From the NCBI GenBank assembly GCA_030824515.1, contig JAVBXN010000008.1, positions 62,001 through 126,000 on the forward strand: a DNA stretch of 64,000 bases, written 5' to 3'. Below are positions 1 through 7,523 of the stretch, one piece after another. Below the pieces are notes generated by a model, which worked only from the letters and a program-made list of their open reading frames with translations, was not told the origin of the DNA and ran no database searches. Within the stretch, counting starts at the first letter, position 1. Each line of letters opens with the position of its first letter. A program made the translations under genes and the position numbers. This DNA comes from Pelobacter sp. (lineage in GTDB: Bacteria > Desulfobacterota > Desulfuromonadia > Geobacterales > Pseudopelobacteraceae).

Positions 1-51
1 AACTTTCACTCAAGGCCCTTCTTTGAAGGTTTTTTAGCGGGGTTGTTAAAC
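1..51 (-). repeat. possible partial attC-like hairpin at window edge
   Basis: Read on the minus strand this starts with GTTTAAC (51-45), a match to the attC R'' core RYYYAAC, contains a short stem CCTTC-AAA-GAAGG and reaches GTT at 3-1, where the window ends. The stem is short and the site is cut, so this is the weakest of the attC-like elements here. Between it and the next element (52-138) there is no credible gene, and positions 213-326, up to the first gene, also hold no recognisable coding region. Confidence 0.25.
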
Positions 52-138
52 CCTCCGGGACGGTTATCTTCCCATTCAGCTATGAAGCCATTCACAATAA
101 TGGCTGCAGGGATTAAGATTAGGCAATCCGCAATCTTT

Positions 139-212
139 GGATAACGGTTGTGAGGCACACCGGCTCGGCGGGGGGCTTTTCCCCCGCTGACCGGTGTTGC
201 CGATTGTTGGGC
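139..212 (-). repeat. attC-like (59-be-like) imperfect hairpin 1
   Basis: On the minus strand the element runs from GCCCAAC (212-206, a full RYYYAAC match) to GTTATCC (145-139, only the GTT triplet conserved). The arms pair as ACACCGG/CCGGTGT and GCGGGGG/CCCCCGC around a short loop, and GGC/GCC pairs outside with one unpaired base on the 5' arm. An extrahelical base on that arm is typical of integron attC sites. It lies 114 bases after the stop of the minus-strand gene at 327-866, the order expected for gene then attC. No integrase gene is visible, so the assignment rests on structure only. Confidence 0.42.
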
Positions 213-326
213 GTCATCCTCTGCCGCAAGGTTTCTCCGGTGGCAAACTTTTTCTGCGACTACGCCCGCACCACCGTACTCCTCGGTTTGGCTGGACAGT
301 GACTCCGAATTTCTCCGGATATTTTT

Positions 327-866
327 CTATTTAGCAAGTTCCATGAAGCTAAAGGCATAAGCAGCAAATCCTGAAACTGCCGACATCGTAATTACAACAG
401 ATGTTATCCATTTTGTTTTTATTTCATTGTCTGCTTGTAGTTGGTGCCAATGGCCTACCGCAATAATGCTGCTAGCAATTGCACCTGGAATTGCTCCTAT
501 AATAATGAACAAAATTCTACGAGTTGAAATCGATTCTACTGGCTGGAACAAATAACTGATTTGCAACATTTTCAAAATTGAGGCTATAACGAAGTTAACT
601 AACACGGTTGCAAGAGGCCACACTATACTTGCAATAACGTTAAATCCTACCCACTCTCCCTTTTTGCTGACTAAAGACTGGATAAATAGTAGCTGCATCA
701 GTGAAGCGAAAAAACTTGTCATAGGCAGCACAGCTACCCAGAAAAACAGGTGTTTAGAAGCTATTGGATATATTGCGAAATACGAAACTACTGCTGCTAT
801 TGCTATGGCAATGACGTTAATAATTAGAAATTTTACTGTCGCTAATTTGGTTAGATTTAATTCCAT
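327..866 (-). CDS. hypothetical polytopic membrane protein
   Basis: A 179-residue protein that I do not recognise. It is almost entirely hydrophobic, with about five predicted membrane segments (roughly residues 12-34, 40-65, 73-97, 118-141 and 155-175) and a short soluble loop around 142-153. I chose the ATG at 866 because GGAG lies five bases upstream; an in-frame TTG five codons earlier has no such site. Base composition is clearly more AT-rich than the cell-wall cluster to the right. It sits between two attC-like hairpins, so it may be a captured gene cassette. No function can be assigned. Confidence 0.6.
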   Translation of the reverse strand: MELNLTKLATVKFLIINVIAIAIAAVVSYFAIYPIASKHLFFWVAVLPMTSFFASLMQLLFIQSLVSKKGEWVGFNVIASIVWPLATVLVNFVIASILKMLQISYLFQPVESISTRRILFIIIGAIPGAIASSIIAVGHWHQLQADNEIKTKWITSVVITMSAVSGFAAYAFSFMELAK

Positions 867-875
867 TATTTCTCC

Positions 876-934
876 GGCCAACGGTTGGGGAGAACAGCGG
901 CGGTTTTTAGGCCGCTGCTTCTGCCTGGTTGGAC
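876..934 (-). repeat. attC-like (59-be-like) imperfect hairpin 2
   Basis: This 59-base element reads GTCCAAC (934-928, full RYYYAAC match) to GTTGGCC (882-876, one mismatch to GTTRRRY) on the minus strand; six of seven core positions pair. Inside, CAGCGGC/GCCGCTG pair perfectly around a nine-base loop, flanked by AGAA/TTCT with one extrahelical base on the 5' arm in minus-strand reading. It fills the space between the stop of the gene at 944-2194 and the start of the gene at 327-866. Size, core triplets and the bulge side all agree with an integron attC site, but there is no integrase in view. Confidence 0.5.
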
Positions 935-943
935 ACTCGTCCT

Positions 944-2194
944 TTACTTTTGACTCGTCCTTGATTCCGCCTTACTAGGGTCATCTGTAAAGGTAATATT
1001 GCCTTCTTTATCAACGCTCTTATAGATTCCAGTTTCAGGACGTTTTGGTTGTAAATAGTTAGTTTTTGTAGGTGGTACAACAGGTTTTGTCTCTGTCTTG
1101 TCAATAATTGGTACTGTTTTAAGATAGTAATCCGAAGAGCCATCATAAATTCCATTTTGTTTTTTATACAAGGCATCACCAGTAATCATCACACCACCAC
1201 AATCAGGACAGACAAATTCAGTTGAGTTTTTCGGAGGCTTCGTAAGCAGGACTTTAGAGCATTTACTGCATCCATAATATTTGTTTGGGGTAACATACCA
1301 CTCTCTGTATTTTTGGTTCATGAGAACAGAAAACGGCTCATGATGCGGGTCGTCAGTAGTGTTTATTATTCCCAACCCTTCTGGATTATCAATTTCACCC
1401 CCAGACCAGTACGGGATTTCAGCCACCTTACCATTTGCCCGTATTATTCGGTCGTTGAATCGATCTCGTATAAATATTACCGGCTTCCCCCATGGATCGA
1501 TAATTTTGTCTTTTTTTACCTTGGCACCAAACTCCAGTATTTTTTTATGATTTGTGTCAACGTATTCAGCAAAGCCGTCTACGGTAATCTCGCAATCTGA
1601 ACCAACGTAATGAAATTTCTCCGGTGAAATTTTATAGTATGCATCTAATGCTTTAGCCATTTCGGTTTTGAATCTGTTGTTGGCTTCAATTTTGTCCATT
1701 TTTTTAAAGAAGGATTTGTCGTAGGCATGACTGGGATTATAAAGGCTGTAGGCAATCATGGGGGTGCATAAAAAGATAGGAAATATATATTTAAAGACTT
1801 GTCTGGTCGTTATAGCCTTTGCGACCAAAACCAAAAACACAATGGCGGTTACCAGAATTGTAGGGACGTATAGAATGGATACTAAAAATTCCAGGCTGTT
1901 TGGCCAACCTGGTGAATGCCTTGTGTTGTTGGCTACCGCTACGAAAAACAAGCTGTAAATGCTTATGGCATACATCAGCGCCAACTTCAGCAATCCTCCT
2001 GAACTACTGCCCATGTTGATGTTATTGTGTACAGGAGTCAGAATTTTTTCTGTTTCTTTTTCGGGCGTAATACCTTCTTTCCAAATATCGAATTTATGCC
2101 CACATTTATGGCATGTCGCGAACTTCACCTGTAACGGAATATGTTTTATGCTGCTAACACCACAAGAGGGGCATGTGATTTTTGATAAGGACAT
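944..2194 (-). CDS. zinc-ribbon membrane protein with DUF4124-like tail
   Basis: A 416-residue protein of unknown function. The N-terminus is a zinc ribbon (Cys8, Cys11, Cys28, Cys31), followed by about three membrane segments between residues 66 and 152. The large remaining part contains a segment with DPWGKPVIF, which resembles the C-terminal fold of major pseudopilins, then a second CxxC...CxxC ribbon near 305-335. The last 25 residues (GIYKSVDKEGNITFTDDPSK) look like a DUF4124-type motif. The start ATG at 2194 has only a weak AGAG upstream. Base composition is AT-rich like the gene at 327-866, and attC-like ends flank it, so capture as a cassette is plausible. What it does is unknown. Confidence 0.62.
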   Translation of the reverse strand: MSLSKITCPSCGVSSIKHIPLQVKFATCHKCGHKFDIWKEGITPEKETEKILTPVHNNINMGSSSGGLLKLALMYAISIYSLFFVAVANNTRHSPGWPNSLEFLVSILYVPTILVTAIVFLVLVAKAITTRQVFKYIFPIFLCTPMIAYSLYNPSHAYDKSFFKKMDKIEANNRFKTEMAKALDAYYKISPEKFHYVGSDCEITVDGFAEYVDTNHKKILEFGAKVKKDKIIDPWGKPVIFIRDRFNDRIIRANGKVAEIPYWSGGEIDNPEGLGIINTTDDPHHEPFSVLMNQKYREWYVTPNKYYGCSKCSKVLLTKPPKNSTEFVCPDCGGVMITGDALYKKQNGIYDGSSDYYLKTVPIIDKTETKPVVPPTKTNYLQPKRPETGIYKSVDKEGNITFTDDPSKAESRTSQK

Positions 2195-2213
2195 TACTTT
2201 GTCTCTTTTCTTG

Positions 2214-2263
2214 GTTCAACATATTATTCACCGGTTCACGCGCACGCGCGCGTGAACCGGTGA
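2214..2263 (-). repeat. perfect inverted repeat with attC-type core next to it
   Basis: TCACCGGTTCACGCGC at 2228-2243 is repeated in perfect inversion at 2248-2263 around a four-base loop. Seven bases further on the minus strand is GTTGAAC (2220-2214), a full match to the attC/attI core GTTRRRY, which lies 19 bases before the start of the gene at 944-2194. No clear RYYYAAC was found on the other side and no T-run follows the hairpin. It may be the upstream boundary of the cassette-like block or only a transcription-attenuating hairpin after the aminotransferase gene. Confidence 0.4.
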
Positions 2264-2363
2264 TCTTCCCAAATGGAACATTTATCCGGCGTACTTGTCA
2301 GAGCTACTTGGGATCAACTACGCCGTCCGCACTTCCAGCCGTAACCACTCAATCTTCTCAAAA

Positions 2364-3536
2364 TCACACCGCCAGTTCCCGGAAACGCCGCACCGCCTCG
2401 GGGATGGTCTCCTCGCGGATATTGCCGAAGGCCAGCCGCAGATACCCCTCCAGGCCGGCGCCGAAGACTTCACCCGGCAGGCAGATGATGCCGGCCCAGT
2501 CCACCAGGCGTTTGGCTGCTTCGCGGCCGCTGCAGCCGTCGAAGGGATGCCTGACCCAGGCGAAGAAGGCGCCGCTGGACGAGAGGTGGAAGCGGTTGCC
2601 CGGCTTCATGAATTCGGCCCGGAACAGGTCGTGGCGGCGGGCCATCATCTCGCGGTTGGCCGCCACCCAGCCATCCAGGTTTTCGACCCCGAATTTGACG
2701 GCGTGCTGGGTGATGCGCGGCTGGCAGACCGCCATCGTGTCCTGCGCCTTGAGGGCGTGGTGGATAAAACCTTCGGAAGCGGCCAGCAGGCCGGCGCGGT
2801 AACCGGTTAGGGCGTAGGTCTTGCCGAACGAGGCGATATGCACGAGGTTTCCGCCCCAGTCCGGGTCGCTGAACAGCTCGTGCGGACGGCTGCCGCCGGG
2901 GATGAACTCGTTGTAGGTTTCATCCAGCACCAGCGCGATATCGTGACGCCGGGCCACCTCCAGAAGCTCGCCGATCACCGCCGGCGGCGTGATGGCGCCG
3001 GTCGGGTTGCTGGGGGAGACCAGCAGGATCGCCCTGGTTCTGTCCGTGATCAGCGACTCGATCGTGGCCGGGGAAGGCAGCCCGCCGTCGGCTTCGACAA
3101 AAGGTGCGCAGACGCCGCGGATGCCGAGCATGTCCAGCACCATCGGGTGGTCGAAGTAGCAGGGCGCCTGCAGCACGACCTCGTCACCGGCGCGGCAGAG
3201 GGTCACTATCGCCAGCCAGAAGGCCTGACTGGCGCCGATTGTCAGGCAGAGATTGGCAGGCGACAGCCGGGCGCCGTATTTGCGCTGGTAATAACCGCAA
3301 ATTGCCTCGCGCACTTCGGGCAACCCCTCATCCGGCGAGTATTTGGAAAGGAGCGGGTCAGGCAGCAGCCCGGACAGGTGATCCGTAAGCCCGGGGGCAG
3401 GGGCGTAATCCGGCACCGCCTGACACAGGTCGATCAGTTCCGGACCGTCGGCGGGACGCGTTGCGACCCAGTTTTTTACCTCGGAAATCGGTGGAAAATG
3501 GACCGCGGTTATCAGCGGTGAAAGCACCATGCTCAT
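2364..3536 (-). CDS. class I/II PLP-dependent aminotransferase
   Basis: A 390-residue fold-type I aminotransferase of the aspartate-aminotransferase superfamily. Visible family marks are SPSNPTGAI, the cofactor Asp in LVLDETYNEF, and the Schiff-base motif SFGKTYALTGYRAG with Lys239. The substrate cannot be named from sequence; close relatives act on aspartate, aromatic amino acids or 2-oxo acids. The ATG at 3536 has GGAG six bases upstream. It is transcribed away from the division cluster and stands alone; the inverted repeat at 2228-2263 lies downstream and may slow read-through. Confidence 0.85.
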   Translation of the reverse strand: MSMVLSPLITAVHFPPISEVKNWVATRPADGPELIDLCQAVPDYAPAPGLTDHLSGLLPDPLLSKYSPDEGLPEVREAICGYYQRKYGARLSPANLCLTIGASQAFWLAIVTLCRAGDEVVLQAPCYFDHPMVLDMLGIRGVCAPFVEADGGLPSPATIESLITDRTRAILLVSPSNPTGAITPPAVIGELLEVARRHDIALVLDETYNEFIPGGSRPHELFSDPDWGGNLVHIASFGKTYALTGYRAGLLAASEGFIHHALKAQDTMAVCQPRITQHAVKFGVENLDGWVAANREMMARRHDLFRAEFMKPGNRFHLSSSGAFFAWVRHPFDGCSGREAAKRLVDWAGIICLPGEVFGAGLEGYLRLAFGNIREETIPEAVRRFRELAV

Positions 3537-3627
3537 ATGTATCTCCAGTCGCTTTATTCGGCCCGACTATAGCAGAATTCCACAGCCCCGCACGCACAAT
3601 TTTCTCCTACAAAATTCATGTTTTAAC

Positions 3628-3656
3628 TTGACACAACCCTTGACGGCGGCTATAAG
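3628..3656 (+). promoter_or_regulatory. sigma-70 type promoter of the dcw cluster
   Basis: TTGACA (3628-3633) and TATAAG (3651-3656) are separated by exactly 17 bases, close to the sigma-70 consensus. The expected transcription start, near 3663, is just before the MraZ box and about 50 bases before mraZ. Confidence 0.7.
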
Positions 3657-3666
3657 TTTCATCAAT

Positions 3667-3691
3667 GTGGAAAAAAGTGGAACATTGTGGA
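3667..3691 (+). promoter_or_regulatory. MraZ box: three GTGGA repeats, 10-bp period
   Basis: GTGGA occurs at 3667, 3677 and 3687, three direct repeats spaced by one helical turn. MraZ is known to bind such short G-rich repeats with a 10-base period in front of its own gene and repress the dcw cluster. The box lies just downstream of the predicted transcription start. It also overlaps an in-frame GTG at 3687, which argues against using that codon as the mraZ start. Confidence 0.68.
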
Positions 3692-3713
3692 AAATAATGC
3701 CAACGAGAAGGTC

Positions 3714-4190
3714 ATGTTCAGGGGAATATTCGAAACGACCATAGACGCCAAGGGGCGTACCAGCCTGCCGGCCAGGTTTCGGGAAGTCATGCTCGAAAAG
3801 CATGGCGACGAGCGTTTCTTCCTGACCAACTCGGTCCCGGTGGATCTGGGCGGCGGCATTTACAGCTCCGGCCTGCTGATATTCCCATACAACGAGTGGT
3901 TCGTCTTCGAAGAGAATTTCCGCGTCAGCAAGGGCTTTACCTCCGAACAACGCAAGAGCATCCTGCGCACGATCATTTCGCCGGCGCAGGAGTGCAGCGC
4001 CGACAAACTGGGACGCTTTCTGATTCCGCCCACATTCCGCAAAAGCGCCGCGCTCGACCGCGAAGTCCAGTTCGTCGGCACCATGGACAAAATCGAAATC
4101 TGGAGCATGGCCGAGTGGGACAAGGTCCGCGCCCAGGATGTCAAGAACTTCCCCAGCGGCACTGAAGCCGCCGCCGAACTGGGACTGTAA
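3714..4190 (+). CDS. mraZ: transcriptional regulator MraZ
   Basis: A 158-residue member of the MraZ family, a ring-forming DNA-binding protein with two AbrB-like halves. The sequence has the usual opening MFRG, followed by [13 protein letters not shown] in the first half and [10 protein letters not shown] in the second; these DxxGR loops contact DNA. I chose the ATG at 3714 because the family starts MFRG; an in-frame GTG at 3687 would add nine residues but lies in the operator. A GAGAAGG sequence precedes the ATG, with tight spacing. It is the first gene of the division cluster, its stop overlaps the rsmH start (TAATG), and it is probably autoregulated through the box at 3667-3691. Confidence 0.93.
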   Translation: MFRGIFETTIDAKGRTSLPARFREVMLEKHGDERFFLTNSVPVDLGGGIYSSGLLIFPYNEWFVFEENFRVSKGFTSEQRKSILRTIISPAQECSADKLGRFLIPPTFRKSAALDREVQFVGTMDKIEIWSMAEWDKVRAQDVKNFPSGTEAAAELGL

Positions 4191-5125
4191 TGTCCGACTT
4201 CCGCCACCTGTCGGTGATGCCGGAGGAAGTGATCCGCTTCCTGGCGCCGGGTGACTCCAAAACCTACCTGGATGGGACCCTGGGGGGCGGCGGCCACAGC
4301 CTGCTGATCCTTGAAAACGCTCCCAATGCCCTGCTGGTCGGCATCGACCGCGACCAGGCCGCGCTGGCGGCAGCCGGAAAACGGCTGGCAGCATTCGGAG
4401 ACCGTTTCCGGCCGGTGCATGGCGATTTTGCCGGCCTGGCCGGTCACCTGGAGGCACTGGGCATATCGGCGCTGGACGGCTTCATCCTCGATCTGGGTGT
4501 TTCCTCACACCAGCTGGACACGGGCCAGCGCGGCTTCAGCTTCCAGCAGGACGCGCCGCTGGATATGCGCATGGACACCAGTCGCGGCGAAACCGCCGCC
4601 GACCTGCTCAACGACCTGCCGGAGCAGGAACTGGAACGGATCATCGGCGAATACGGCGAGGAACGCTGGGCCAGGCGGATCGCCGCCTTCATCATCAACG
4701 CCCGGAACGAGTCGCCGATCACCACCACCTTCCAACTGGTGGACATCATCAAAGGTGCAGTGCCGAAGGCCAAGTGGGACGAGCGCATCCACCCGGCCAC
4801 CCGCACTTTCCAGGGCCTTCGGATTGCGGTCAATCACGAGCTGGAAAGCCTGGAACGCGGGATGCGCGCCGCGCTGGACCTGCTCAAGCCGGGCGGACGG
4901 GGCGTGATCATATCGTTTCACTCACTGGAAGACCGCATCGTCAAGCACATCTTCCGCGAATACGCCGAAGGATGCACCTGCCCGCGTCAACTGCCGCTCT
5001 GCGTATGCGGCAAACAGCCGCGGGTAAAGGTTCTGACCGGTCGTCCGGTCACCGCCACACAGCAGGAAACGGACGAGAATCCACGGGCACGCAGCGCCAA
5101 GCTGCGGGCCATTGAAAAGTTGTAA
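4190..5125 (+). CDS. rsmH: 16S rRNA (cytosine1402-N4)-methyltransferase RsmH
   Basis: A 311-residue SAM-dependent methyltransferase (formerly MraW) that methylates N4 of C1402 in the 16S rRNA decoding centre. The SAM-binding motif [10 protein letters not shown] is at residues 28-37, and the family blocks [12 protein letters not shown] and [15 protein letters not shown] are intact, as is the Cys-containing segment near the C-terminus ([14 protein letters not shown]). The start ATG overlaps the mraZ stop by one base, so translation is probably coupled. mraZ-rsmH-ftsL is the conserved head of dcw clusters. Confidence 0.96.
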   Translation: MSDFRHLSVMPEEVIRFLAPGDSKTYLDGTLGGGGHSLLILENAPNALLVGIDRDQAALAAAGKRLAAFGDRFRPVHGDFAGLAGHLEALGISALDGFILDLGVSSHQLDTGQRGFSFQQDAPLDMRMDTSRGETAADLLNDLPEQELERIIGEYGEERWARRIAAFIINARNESPITTTFQLVDIIKGAVPKAKWDERIHPATRTFQGLRIAVNHELESLERGMRAALDLLKPGGRGVIISFHSLEDRIVKHIFREYAEGCTCPRQLPLCVCGKQPRVKVLTGRPVTATQQETDENPRARSAKLRAIEKL

Positions 5126-5206
5126 ACCAAAATCCGACCACTTCCCCCCTGACAAGTGGGGATTGAGCGGGGTTATTGATTCAAGCTGTACAAAGAGGTA
5201 ATCATC

Positions 5207-5548
5207 ATGGCACAGGCAAGAGCAGATTATGGCAAGGTAGCCGCACCGCGCGCATTCGGCGGAGCGGATCTGGCGTCCCATCGCATCGATATATTCAAAT
5301 ACCTGATGATCTGCATGATCCTGTTCACGATCGTGTCGGTCTTTCACGTCTGGTCGCGCTTCAGGCTGGTTGAGCTTAACCTGCAGATAACCGAGGTCAG
5401 CCGTCAGCTGAAAGACGCCGAGCAGGAGCAAAAGCGCCTGAAACTTGAAGCAGCCTCGCTGAAGACTCCGGCGCGCATCGAAACCATTGCCAAAAATGAG
5501 CTGGGCATGGCGCTGCCGAACGAGCTGCAGGTAATTCACGTCAAATGA
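5207..5548 (+). CDS. ftsL: cell division protein FtsL
   Basis: A 113-residue bitopic protein with a cytoplasmic N-terminus, one membrane segment at about residues 30-50 and a periplasmic coiled coil at about 55-90. FtsL forms a complex with FtsB and FtsQ that controls FtsW-FtsI at the division site. FtsL proteins are poorly conserved; the assignment uses size, topology and its place between rsmH and ftsI. AGAGGT precedes the ATG. The stop overlaps the ftsI start (ATGA). The 81 bases between rsmH and ftsL contain a C/G-rich inverted stretch (5138-5160) but no gene. Confidence 0.87.
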   Translation: MAQARADYGKVAAPRAFGGADLASHRIDIFKYLMICMILFTIVSVFHVWSRFRLVELNLQITEVSRQLKDAEQEQKRLKLEAASLKTPARIETIAKNELGMALPNELQVIHVK

Positions 5549-7512
5549 AGGATGAACGGGAAAAATGGGCCCGCATCCGGATCATAATGATCGGGACTGT
5601 TTTCGGCCTGATGTTCCTGATGGTAGTCGGCCGCGCCTTCTACCTACAGATTCTGCAGCATGAAGAGCTCGTCAGGAAAGCTGAAAAACAGCACCAGCAC
5701 CGGGTGGACCTGACCCCGGCCCGCGGCAGCATCCTTGACCGCAACGGCACTCCGCTGGCCGAATCGATCCACATGGATTCCTGCTATGCCGAACCGAAAC
5801 GCATCAAGGATGTGGACGGCACCGCGGCAGTGCTCGCGCCGATCCTGGGAGTTCCCAAGCAGGAGCTGGTGGCAAAGCTCTCGATCAACAAGTCCTTCAC
5901 CTGGGTCGAGCGCTGGCTGCCCCCCGACACCGCCATCAGAATCAAGAACATGAAGCTGCCCGGCATCGGATTCGCACCGGAGTCCAAGCGTTTCTATCCC
6001 AATGTCGAAACGGCGGCCCATGTGATCGGCTTCACCGGTCGCGACCCCAACGGCCTTGAGGGAATCGAGCTCAAGTACGACGGGACCATCCTGGGCAATA
6101 CCGGCTACATGATTACCGAGCGGGACGCTTTGGGCCGGAATATCGCCATCAAAAACACCGTCATCAAGGATTCTTCTCCCGGCAACAGTGTCGTGCTGAC
6201 GCTGGACAAGACCATCCAGTTCATTGCCGAGAAGGAACTGGCCAAAGCCGTGACCGAAAGCAACGCCAAGGGCGGCATGGCTCTGGTGATGGAATCGGAC
6301 ACCGGCAAGGTGCTGGCCATGGCCAACTATCCGACTTTCAACCCGAACGCCTACTCACGCTATTCGCTGGCACAACTGCGCAATCGGGTGGTGGCTGACA
6401 GTTTCGAACCCGGCTCGACCTTCAAGGTTTTTACGATCGCCTCGGCGCTTGAGGCGGGGGTAATCAAGCCGACCGATGTCTACAACTGCGAGAACGGCAA
6501 CTACCGGATCGCCGATCGGACCATACATGACGACCATCCCCACTCACGTCTGACCGTATCGGAAATCATAAAATATTCCAGCAACATCGGCTCCGCCAAA
6601 ATCGGCTTCAAACTTGGCGAGGAAAAACTGTCGGGCTATCTTCGCAACTTCGGATTCGGCGGACGCACTGGCATTGACCTGCCGGGTGAATCATCCGGTT
6701 ACATCAAGCGCAACTGGTACGGAATTGACCTGGCCACGATTTCCTTCGGACAGGGTGTCTCCCTGTCGGCCATCCAGCTGGTTTCGGCAGTATCCGCTAT
6801 TGCCAATGGCGGAACGCTGATGAAACCATACCTGGTCGAGCGGATTCTCGATGACAGCGGCAAGGAAGTCCAGCGCTTCGAACCGCAGATAGTGCGGAGA
6901 GTCATATCTCCAGAAACCGCCCAGAAGGTGTCCAGAATGATGGAGACCGTTACCGGCGAGGGCGGCACCGGCACCAAGGCGGCGGTGGACGGCTACCGCG
7001 TGGCCGGCAAGACCGGCACCGCACAGAAGGTTGACCCGGTCACACGCACCTATTCACCATCGAAACGCATCGGCTCCTTTGTCGGTTTCGTTCCCGCAGA
7101 CAATCCGAAGCTGACGATCGCGGTGATTATAGACGAGCCGCAAGGCATCAAGTATGGCGGAGTGGTGGCGGCCCCGGCTTTCAAGTCAATAGCGCAGAAC
7201 ACGCTGGCATACCTGAAGATAACCCCCAACATGCCGACCGCCAAGACACAGAAGAAGGATGAAGAGACGGATGAGGGCGAAACCGAACCCGAGTCGGATG
7301 CCGACGGCTATATCGAGGACCCGGCCAACGCAGGGGCGGTCATGCCTAACTTCAGGGGTATGAGCATGCGCAACGTACTGCAGGTGATGGAAAAGCGCGG
7401 CATCAACATCCGCCTGATCGGCAGCGGCAAGGCAATCGAGCAGAGTCCACCGCCCGGGCATGCCATCGGCGGAACCGGCGAGGTGTGGATAAAGTTCACA
7501 CCTTCCGCCTGA
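5545..7512 (+). CDS. ftsI: division transpeptidase FtsI (PBP) with PASTA domain
   Basis: A 655-residue class B penicillin-binding protein that cross-links septal peptidoglycan. It has an N-terminal membrane anchor (about residues 10-32), a PBP dimerisation domain and a transpeptidase domain with the STFK active site (Ser291, Lys294), SSN (345-347) and KTG (489-491). An acidic linker (about 565-590) leads to a C-terminal PASTA domain (about 595-654). PASTA tails are absent from E. coli FtsI but known in Gram-positive and deltaproteobacterial homologues, where they may bind glycan or partner proteins. It overlaps ftsL by four bases and ends 11 bases before murE. Confidence 0.94.
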   Translation: MKDEREKWARIRIIMIGTVFGLMFLMVVGRAFYLQILQHEELVRKAEKQHQHRVDLTPARGSILDRNGTPLAESIHMDSCYAEPKRIKDVDGTAAVLAPILGVPKQELVAKLSINKSFTWVERWLPPDTAIRIKNMKLPGIGFAPESKRFYPNVETAAHVIGFTGRDPNGLEGIELKYDGTILGNTGYMITERDALGRNIAIKNTVIKDSSPGNSVVLTLDKTIQFIAEKELAKAVTESNAKGGMALVMESDTGKVLAMANYPTFNPNAYSRYSLAQLRNRVVADSFEPGSTFKVFTIASALEAGVIKPTDVYNCENGNYRIADRTIHDDHPHSRLTVSEIIKYSSNIGSAKIGFKLGEEKLSGYLRNFGFGGRTGIDLPGESSGYIKRNWYGIDLATISFGQGVSLSAIQLVSAVSAIANGGTLMKPYLVERILDDSGKEVQRFEPQIVRRVISPETAQKVSRMMETVTGEGGTGTKAAVDGYRVAGKTGTAQKVDPVTRTYSPSKRIGSFVGFVPADNPKLTIAVIIDEPQGIKYGGVVAAPAFKSIAQNTLAYLKITPNMPTAKTQKKDEETDEGETEPESDADGYIEDPANAGAVMPNFRGMSMRNVLQVMEKRGINIRLIGSGKAIEQSPPPGHAIGGTGEVWIKFTPSA

Positions 7513-7523
7513 GCGAGGAACGC

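Noticed and set aside
2228-2263. Perfect hairpin as an intrinsic terminator of the aminotransferase gene
   Set aside because: No T-run follows on either strand, so it was listed as a repeat and not as a terminator.
3687-3713. GTG at 3687 as the mraZ start
   Set aside because: It lies in the third MraZ repeat, and the family begins MFRG, encoded from 3714.
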